DNA of 14,545 nucleotides. Source: Phellopilus nigrolimitatus. Its lineage: Eukaryota > Basidiomycota > Agaricomycetes > Hymenochaetales > Hymenochaetaceae. The notes beneath the pieces are model-generated. The model had not been told where the DNA came from and made no database searches. It saw only the letters and a list, made by a program, of their open reading frames with translations. The DNA lies in NCBI GenBank assembly GCA_021029095.1, contig JAJOHG010000549.1, positions 1-14,545 on the forward strand, in the 5' to 3' direction. The first letter of the stretch is position 1. Every line of letters starts with the position of its first letter. Both the position numbers and the translations under genes were made by a program. Below are positions 8,388 to 14,545 of this stretch, piece after piece.

Positions 8388-9502
8388 ACTGTAATGATGT
8401 CTGCTCGAGTGGCGTGCTGTGCTGTACAGCCCGTGGATTGCGCTGTCGGAGGATATGACAGGAGAGGAGAGAAAACGCGTCTGGAAAGCGTTTATGTGGA
8501 TGTCGGGCCCGAGCAGATGAGCAGACGAGGCTGAAAAGGAATGAGTGGACGGGTGGCTGGAGCTGACGAACGAGTGACGAGCTGGAGCGGCCCTGTGAGT
8601 TTTTGGCTACTTTCCGTTGGGGAGCAGCACAAGTCCAACGCGTATAGCAGCGGCCGCGACACTGCTTGGGGATCAACGGCATCACACCCCATCACACCGG
8701 CATCGGCTTTCGGCACAAAAATGTCTTCGGACTTCCGGCAGACCCCGGCTCGTTTTCATGCACGGATGACCTCATCACCTTTCGCACAGAGACGGTCTGG
8801 GCCTCAAGGGCCTTTAATTTCTTCATTAATATTTATATCGACTCAACCCATAGAGTACACAAAACCTACAAGCTCGTGTCTTCGCTTGTGTCTTTGCAAA
8901 TAAGAGCAATTTGAAAATGGGAAAGGATCATTAACGAACAACTGGTCTGTACGGGAGTAATTGAGTCTCCGTTCGTCAGCCAATAAGTATGTGTTGAATA
9001 GCGATGGCAAGGGACAAGGGAGGTGAGATGAAGGAAATGGAAATGGTGGACAAAGTGGAGAGGTGTGTCATTGAAGACGTGCGATTCCGAGCATCATGAC
9101 GGCGATGCGTTGGTCCGGAAATCACCGCGTTCGGACATAATGTGAGGACGTCGGCATCGAGGTCAAGCTTCCACTCTCAATGCTGGGAGTTCTCAGCCGC
9201 AATTAATAGTACGGACCGATAAGAGTGGCGCTCGACATCGGGAAGCACTGCTGAGTGATTGATGAAAACCCCGCATGACCCTCGGCGTAGGCTTCGTTCC
9301 CGGAGGTGGATAGAACGTGCTCCAGCAAGAGTGGGGTGGTGTGCGTGTCATGGCACAGGGAAGACAAGAGAGTCGACAATAGAATGGTGAGCGGATGACG
9401 CTGCTCGATGCGAGACGGACGTATACGTAACGTGACGATTAGCCGATGAATCCCGAGGTAATTTGCGAGGACCGAGAGCGTCGTAGACGCACGCCCGAAA
9501 GG
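8388..9502. other. Intergenic region between the small gene and the Yippee gene
   Basis: It should hold the promoter of the small minus-strand gene (just above 8388) and the 3' UTR of the Yippee gene (just below 9503). Open frames up to 120 codons (8541-8903, +) show no domain. I see no RNA gene or repeat. Confidence 0.55.
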
Positions 9503-10071
9503 TCACTGTACGTCCACGAGTAGTTGACGTTCAAGGATGTACTTCCCTTCCTTGTACTTCTGTGAAAGGTCGTATGCAAAGTCCTATCAAACAAAGCAAA
9601 GAGGGTCGAAGCACGCATAGGTCAGTAGGCAGTCAATGTGTGGATAACGCGGGTCACAGAAGGTCTCACGTATTTCCAGCCCAGCGTCGTCCCGCATTTA
9701 ACGCAGTATATATCGCGAACCGTATGGTTTCCGGTGGTCATCTGGCGCTCGCTTGGCTCGCCCTCAATTACATTGACACTAATGCCGGAATCAAAAAGAA
9801 GAGAGCACATTTAGACCTCAGTAATCTCCGCATAGCAGAAGCACATGCCACTCACACGCTATCGAAGAGATACGCCCGACCGTGCTGACCGTTAAACGCC
9901 TTACACATTGAGAAGTCATGAGTTTACAGCCCCTCAAGCGCGCATGGAGCCAAATAAGTAATCCTTACTCACCCGAGATATCATAGTGTGGATAGTGGCG
10001 AGGTGCGTGCGGCACTTCGAGCAACCATATATGCGCGAACCCGCAAGGTACTGTCTGAAGCGCATGCCCAT
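9503..10071 (-). CDS. MOH1: Yippee-family zinc-binding protein (Moh1/YPEL type)
   Basis: A small, highly conserved eukaryotic protein with a Yippee zinc fold. The yeast homologue Moh1 belongs to the GID ubiquitin-ligase system in family-level work, but a role here is inference. Exons in transcript order are 10071-9973, 9899-9856, 9778-9670 and 9583-9503, giving 110 residues. The zinc ligands are two CxxC pairs, CSKC at 17-20 and CVKC at 73-76, exactly 52 residues apart as the family requires. Family signatures include [47 protein letters not shown] and [12 protein letters not shown]. The introns are 73, 77 and 86 nt; the first ends in an unusual TAAG acceptor, and the frame and the conserved sequence leave no alternative. 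The start at 10071 gives MGMRFRQYL; a second Met two codons later is also possible. The gene is complete and unbroken. It is divergent from RPL10a. Confidence 0.96.
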
Positions 10072-11126
10072 CTTGCTTGACTGCGAGAACGCTAGTGTAG
10101 TAAAGGAGGTTTATGAAAGGCAGAGACAATGGCCTCGTGTGATTCAATACTGGACAGGTGGGTCAAGGGTAGCTCTAAGCGGCGCAAGAGTGACAATAAC
10201 AATGACAGGTAAAGGAGGCTACGCGGGCGACTGAAGGCTGCGTGCAGGAATGTGCAATGCGCATTCGACGCTGCAAGAGGATGAGAGTAAAGGTTCAAGG
10301 ATCGATGCAAGTGTAGCAGGTCAGTACCAGCCGAATATATATACTACCGGCAATAAGCGACTGCTAATTACAGAAACGCGTACCGTGTGATCCCGGTGTT
10401 GCAACTGCTGCTCTCGCCACAACAAATTCATACCTGTCGTAAACGTCTCATTCAGACCGAACTGCCAGGTTTAACCGCGCGGTGTTAGTGCCAGTCTAGG
10501 AATCGAAACCCGGTTGTCTCTGGTTGCTGGCGACGTCCCCTCTACCAAGCCGGGAACTCTGGATTCACCCCCTTCCCGCACCCTTCTCCTTCAAGTCAGT
10601 CACCCGGCCAATATCTTGATTGATTGGAAAGGCGTCAGCTGCGAGACGAGTACCCGAGCGGCGCAGCAACTGTACTGTCCTTTCCTTCGCCGGCGCCGCC
10701 AACAAGTCACCGCATGGAATCGATCATAATCCACCAGTCAAAACTTGTTAGATGCTGCGTATGTAATATATGCACGCCTTCTGCGCATACACTCAGGCTG
10801 TATTCAGAGAATAACTATCAATCGTACAATCAACTAATTGAAAGCGCGAATCGTTTATCACCGCCGGACTCAGCGGACTGGAAGCAAGCTATATTCCCAC
10901 CTTGGAGCAGACTCGACAATAAGGCCGATTTCCGTGGGGCTCGATATGAATAGCTGGCTGTCCGTCTTCTGCCTCTTCTGCCATGTAAGAGGGTGCATTT
11001 AAGTATATGCGAGTACGCCAAGCTCGAGAATTCAGAGACGAAGAGGCGTAAGGTGTGAATCTGTGGATCCCGGCTGGCAAAATGCTGAGACCGGCTTACG
11101 GCGAATACCGAGTGACCCAGCTTTCC

Positions 11127-11134
11127 TATATAAA
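11127..11134 (+). promoter_or_regulatory. TATA box candidate for RPL10a
   Basis: TATATAAA in the context TTTCCTATATAAAGTAATA, about 121-128 bases upstream of the RPL10a start codon. This would leave a short leader, as expected for a strongly expressed ribosomal-protein gene. The match is by sequence only. Confidence 0.5.
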
Positions 11135-11193
11135 GTAATATTCTTTCACGATCTTCAAAACTGTACAGTTCTAAGATACTGAGCTTACTACCC

Positions 11194-11253
11194 ATGCGGC
11201 GAATACTGCCGATCTCAAGAACACCTACCCTCAGACCGGTGAAGATTTGTTAA
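11194..11253 (+). other. Upstream ORF in the RPL10a leader (19 codons plus stop)
   Basis: An ATG at 11194 opens a 19-codon frame (MRRILPISRTPTLRPVKIC) whose TAA ends one base before the RPL10a ATG at 11255. If the transcript starts near the TATA candidate at 11127-11134, ribosomes would meet this uORF first and stop right beside the main start. It may be irrelevant if transcription starts downstream of 11194. Confidence 0.4.
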
Positions 11254-11254
11254 A

Positions 11255-12144
11255 ATGAGGTGCGCTCGGTCTTTGGTGGACGTCTCGTCGTGCAATATGA
11301 TTTACCAGCTCTCAACAGCGGAAGCAAGCTCTCAGTGTCAAGTGTGCGGGGTTCCGTCAAAGAGCTCCTGGCAGCCTCCACCGGCGAAAACCGTCGCAAC
11401 TTCGTCGAGACCATCGAGCTCCAGGTCGGTCTCAAGAACTACGACCCGCAGCGCGACAAGCGTTTCTCAGGAACCGTCAAGCTCCCCAATGTGCCCCGCC
11501 CGCGGATGTCCATCTGCATTCTTGCGGACCAGGCCGACATTGATCGCGCGAAGCAGATCGACCTCGAGTACATGTCTGTTGATGACTTAAAAAAGTACGT
11601 GTCTTTATGTGTGCGGTGGAAACGTGGATGTTCATTTGGCCATGCTGTTAGGCTCAACAAGAACAAAAAGCTCGTGAAAAAACTCGCAAAGAAGTACGAT
11701 GCGTTCTTGGCCTCCGAAGCTCTCATCAAGCAGATTCCTCGTCTCTTGGGTCCGGGTCTCTCCAAGGGTACGTATGATCGCGCTTTCCTGATATAAACGC
11801 ATGTTAATGACTTCATGTTTAGCCGGAAAGTTCCCAACTCCCGTCTCGCACGCTGAGGACTTGAACAACAAGCTTACCGAAGTGCGCTCGACAATTAAGT
11901 TCCAGCTTAAGAAGGTCCTTTGCTTGGGTGTTGCCGTCGGCCACATCCAGATGACTGAGGATCAGGTTCTCGGTAACGTCATGTTGGGTGCGTTGATTGA
12001 TTTATATCTTGTGTTTTATGTTCTACATCTAAATCTCCCACCTTAGCGATCAACTTCCTCGTCTCGCTACTCAAGAAGAACTGGCAGAACGTCGGATCGC
12101 TGCACATCAAGTCGACGATGGGCAAGCCAATCCGGCTCTACTAA
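11255..12144 (+). CDS. RPL10A: Large-subunit ribosomal protein uL1 (RPL10a; yeast Rpl1)
   Basis: A component of the mobile L1 stalk of the 60S subunit, which binds rRNA and helps release deacylated tRNA from the E site. Exons are 11255-11259, 11325-11594, 11652-11767, 11823-11987 and 12047-12144. The total is 217 residues, the usual length for the family. Recognisable stretches in order are [70 protein letters not shown] and [14 protein letters not shown], ending in GKPIRLY. The first coding exon is only ATGAG, with the second codon split by a 65-nt intron. That intron ends GGAAG, and no other acceptor restores MSKLSVSSV. The remaining introns are 57, 55 and 59 nt. The 57-nt intron is a multiple of three without stops, so a naive frame reads through it. 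The gene is intact throughout. Confidence 0.97.
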
Positions 12145-12667
12145 ACGTATCGCCAATATGTTCTAGCGCTTGATATGATATGCATATGGTCGTATGTTGA
12201 CGTGTTAGGAGGAGACGAGGTTAGCTGGAGGAGATGACAAGGATAAGGACACGGAAAAAGTTCATGATGCGCTGGCTGTTCTGCCCGTGCTTTGCACCAC
12301 ATGAAGCCCCGCACGCTTGGACCAACGGCTTCAAAGAGGGTTGGAGTCGATTGGGAGCTGATTTCACGACGCGGATTCCGCTCGCATTGTGACTACTTTC
12401 TGTATTTCTTACCTTCTAATTATGACTAGTTCATGATATGTTGTTTTCTTGTGTAAATGCGTGCAAACGACAACCCAATGACATGGTAGGCAATGGCTGG
12501 CTGGCAATAGGGATCGCATGTGATTGTCGCCTATGACCGGCGATCTTCGCGTTACCTACCATTACATTCTTTGCTTTCCTACTCCCTCGTTGAGACCTTG
12601 CGTACTTTCGCGTCGCACCCCTAACGACTTTTACGACGCTCAAAAATAAAGCCCTGTCTATTGAAGA
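12145..12667. other. Intergenic region between RPL10a and the PXMP4-like gene
   Basis: It should contain the RPL10a 3' UTR and the promoter of the next gene in the same direction. The last 100 bases are pyrimidine-rich and end in CTCAAAAATAAAGCCCTGTC before the ATG. A minus-strand open frame at 12431-12778 is antisense to the next gene's first exon and has no domain. Nothing else is recognised. Confidence 0.55.
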
Positions 12668-13444
12668 ATGTCGACTCTCAACTCGATCCTTGCCGACCCG
12701 GCGTACCACGATCTGTTCTCGATCCTCAAGGGGGCGCGCAATGGCATTGTCTATGGAGTGAAGATTCGTTTCCCGCATGCGCTCATCATGTCTGTGCTGT
12801 TTGGGAAGGGCGAGTGAGTGTTCTCTCTATTGAACGTGCTAGCCACCGTGGAGGCTCATGCCCCATTTTCGAGTGCTGACGATTTGATTTGCTCATCTTG
12901 CCAGCTGGCCCACGCGTCTACGTGCAATTGTACGAATGACCATGCAGCATGCGCTCGGACTTGCAAAGTTTGTCGCACTGTACAAGACGCTGCTAATCGC
13001 GCAGAAGAAGATGCGTAGCGGAAAACCAGCCAACGCGGACACATTTTTCGCGGGCCTCATCAGTGGATACACTGTCTTTGGCAACCGCACCGCGATCAAT
13101 GAACAGGTAGACGCGTGTTCCACAATCATATTTGTATCAACTCTAATCACTGGTTATTCGAAGATCGTGTTATACGTATGCTCCCGCGTCGTCGCGTCGG
13201 TCATCGCGCGCGACCGGTCCGGAGCGAAGCACGCACCCCAGCTCCTGGAACGCTCGCGCGTCCCCTTCAACCCGATGCACGCCAATTCTCGTTCTTTGCC
13301 GCACTCGCGTGGGGCGCCGTAATGTGGCTTTTCGAGAATCGAAGCGAGACGATCCAACCGGGGATGTGGAGCTCGATGAATTACCTATACAAGGATTCGG
13401 AGCGATGGGACAGCCTGCGGACGCTGTTGTGGCATAACAAATAA
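12668..13444 (+). CDS. PXMP4: PXMP4/PMP24-like peroxisomal membrane protein (one frameshift)
   Basis: A member of the Tim17/Tim22/Tim23/PMP24 superfamily, small multispanning membrane proteins; PXMP4 itself is in the peroxisomal membrane. Its biochemical role is not well established. Exons are 12668-12813, 12905-13106 and 13164-13444, with introns of 91 and 57 nt. Family stretches in order are LKGARNGIVYGVKIRFPHAL, ALGLAKFVALYKTL, FFAGLISGYTVFGNRTAINE, IVLYVCSRVVASV, FFAALAWGAVMWLFENRS, QPGMWSSMNYLYKDSERW and LLWHNK before TAA. The length is about 209 residues against 212 in human PXMP4. In exon 3 the frame changes from frame 3 to frame 2 around 13281-13286 (GCCAATTCTC), as if one base were missing. 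Uncorrected, translation would stop at 13322 and lose the last conserved segment. No intron fits there. The second intron ends CGAAG and has a good CTAATC branch sequence. Confidence 0.9.
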
Positions 13445-13565
13445 GCAGGTGTATGCGGATATGGACCTGTGGTATTTGAAACCTAGAGTCCTAGATGGTG
13501 ATGCGTTTACTGTATTTTCCGGACTAATTAATACCCAGGTTGCTAGTTATCATTCGGAAGCTTGC
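13445..13565. other. Short convergent gap
   Basis: Only 121 bases separate the stop codons of the PXMP4-like and BTB genes, so their 3' UTRs probably overlap as antisense transcripts. No hairpin or other signal stands out. Confidence 0.5.
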
Positions 13566-14545
13566 TTATACGACGCGCGATTTTTTTGGCACTTGTACTA
13601 AAGGCTTTAGGTTAACGTTGGCTACTTGAGATATGCTATGAGCACCTACTGCAAGCATATCTGTCGCTGCAAGCCAGGCTTTATGGCAAGTAGGACATTT
13701 TGTGAGCTTGCCAAGTTCTATGGACATCTCTGCAGCAACGTCCGTGTCTGTTTCTTTATTGTAAGTTGCAACATCAAAATTTATTATGATAATGAATCTA
13801 CCAGCATCAACGTGCGGAAGAAGAGCTCTTCGCTTTTCCTCCCACAGTAATTTGGCAGAGTCTCTATGAGAAAGACACACGCCATACCCATGGGGAAACA
13901 GGTCCTCGTGCAGAAGCAGCTCCTTGATCCTGCATGTCCGGTGGTGTAGCAACAGCAATAAAGTGTGATACGCCTCTGCTGTCGGTATGGCACTTATCTG
14001 TTCCAAGCTATATGTGTGCAGCGGCGGCGTGATGAGAAAGGCGCTCGCCGCGTCTGCGATGAATGGAAGGGAAAGCTGTGTCGCGAGGCCATACACCACG
14101 AGCGGGGCGGTCGACACGTAAGCGGCGAGGTGCGTCTGTAGCGCGTGTATAGTTGGCAGAGCAAGCGCGTACTTGTCGGCGACTTGGAAGAGGGCCGGGA
14201 GAAGGGGCAGTGGAATAGCCGATGTCGGAGCTACGATAGCATATTTCCGAAGTCCCTTGACTCGCTTGAAATTTCATCCTTCGAGTAGGGAGACGGAGGT
14301 TCGTGGAGGAGGTGCAGAAGGAGAGAGAGCATGTTCGCAGACTCATAGATTTCCAGGGTACGAGTTGGAGTATTCATGGTCCCTTTCCCTGTTCGCAACA
14401 TAAGAACATATTAGCTAGGAGAGAGATAAGCTTCAGATAAATTATAGCATCCATTTTACTCACAAAAAACGCCGCTTCCTTCTGCAAGTTGCACTTTTTT
14501 CACGCCGAACAAGACTTCCTCCGGAAGGCAATGGATAAAGAAGTC
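13566..14545 (-). CDS. Fungal BTB/POZ-domain protein (5' partial, one frameshift)
   Basis: The first visible exon is 14545-14464 (DFFIHCLPEEVLFGVKKVQL, then AEGSGVF). A 75-nt GT-AG intron follows (14463-14389), then a long exon 14388-13566. The hydrophobic strand and helix pattern (VLFGVKKVQLA..SGVF, then ESANMLSLLLHLLHEPPSP, then LPALFQVADKYALALPTIHA) is that of the BTB fold seen in large basidiomycete families. The C-terminal part (TAPLVVYGLATQLSLPFIAD, a leucine-rich helix, and KCPTCHKAWLAATDML near the end) matches the helical extension with a short Cys motif in those proteins. Function is presumed protein-protein interaction; the partner is unknown. Between SSESRDFG and YAIVAPTSAIPLPLLPAL the frame changes at about 14242-14246, next to an AAA run, as if one base were missing. 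The start codon lies beyond the window. Confidence 0.8.

Larger units (their letters stand above)
10072..11254. promoter_or_regulatory. Divergent upstream region of Yippee and RPL10a
   Basis: About 1.2 kb lies between the two start codons. On the minus side ATATATATA at 10335-10343 could be a TATA element for the Yippee gene, about 265 bases upstream; the sequence between is pyrimidine-rich on the sense strand, as in many fungal leaders. On the plus side TATATAAA at 11127-11134 lies about 120 bases before the RPL10a ATG. A degenerate tRNA-like stretch occurs at 10489-10564 (minus). Open frames here (10624-10953 +, 10830-11195 -) show no domain. Confidence 0.5.

Noticed and set aside
13190..13290. 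A hidden intron to explain the PXMP4-like frame change
   Set aside because: The only GT..AG pairs are about 25 nt long and would remove conserved residues; a one-base loss is simpler.
1..14545. CRISPR array, bacterial operon or phage elements
   Set aside because: Pervasive spliceosomal introns and eukaryotic families show nuclear fungal DNA; no regularly spaced repeats of the CRISPR type occur.

Overview
The window reads as nuclear DNA of a filamentous basidiomycete, most likely an agaricomycete. Genes are split by many short GT-AG introns (55-91 nt in the well-supported genes, 133 nt in one tentative case). Coding DNA is GC-rich, and the reconstructed proteins have typical fungal or eukaryotic partners: a Ras GTPase with a CAAX box, Yippee, ribosomal protein uL1, a PXMP4-type peroxisomal membrane protein, a fungal BTB protein and a PB1/tail-anchored protein. 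I name no species.

Layout. (1) 1-568, + strand: 3' end of a PB1-domain protein with a C-terminal membrane anchor, broken by several apparent single-base deletions. (2) 1116-2096, - strand: a Ras-type GTPase in six coding exons, one of them apparently only 2 nt long. (3) About 2100-7900: almost 6 kb with no gene I can support. It holds a 34-nt G run, several microsatellites and a long, about 95% identical inverted repeat (4465-4725 against 5060-5275). (4) 7940-8387, - strand: a small proline/serine/alanine-rich protein of unknown function, probably with a 4-nt first coding exon. (5) 9503-10071, - strand: a Yippee-family zinc protein (Moh1 type). (6) 11255-12144, + strand: ribosomal protein uL1 (RPL10a). 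(7) 12668-13444, + strand: a PXMP4-like protein with one frameshift. (8) 13566-14545, - strand: a BTB-domain protein, 5'-truncated by the window edge and carrying one frameshift.

The genes are unrelated housekeeping or signalling genes, and nothing suggests a joint pathway. PB1 and Ras genes are convergent, as are PXMP4 and BTB. Yippee and RPL10a are divergent and share a 1.2-kb upstream region. I found no credible new multi-gene system. The most unusual observation is the 2-nt microexon in the Ras gene: it restores the reading frame and gives exact Ras numbering (Y32, T35, Q61). The second is the long inverted repeat inside the gene-free region. The recurrent one-base losses next to short homopolymers in three genes look more like sequence error than gene decay, so those frames should be treated with caution.
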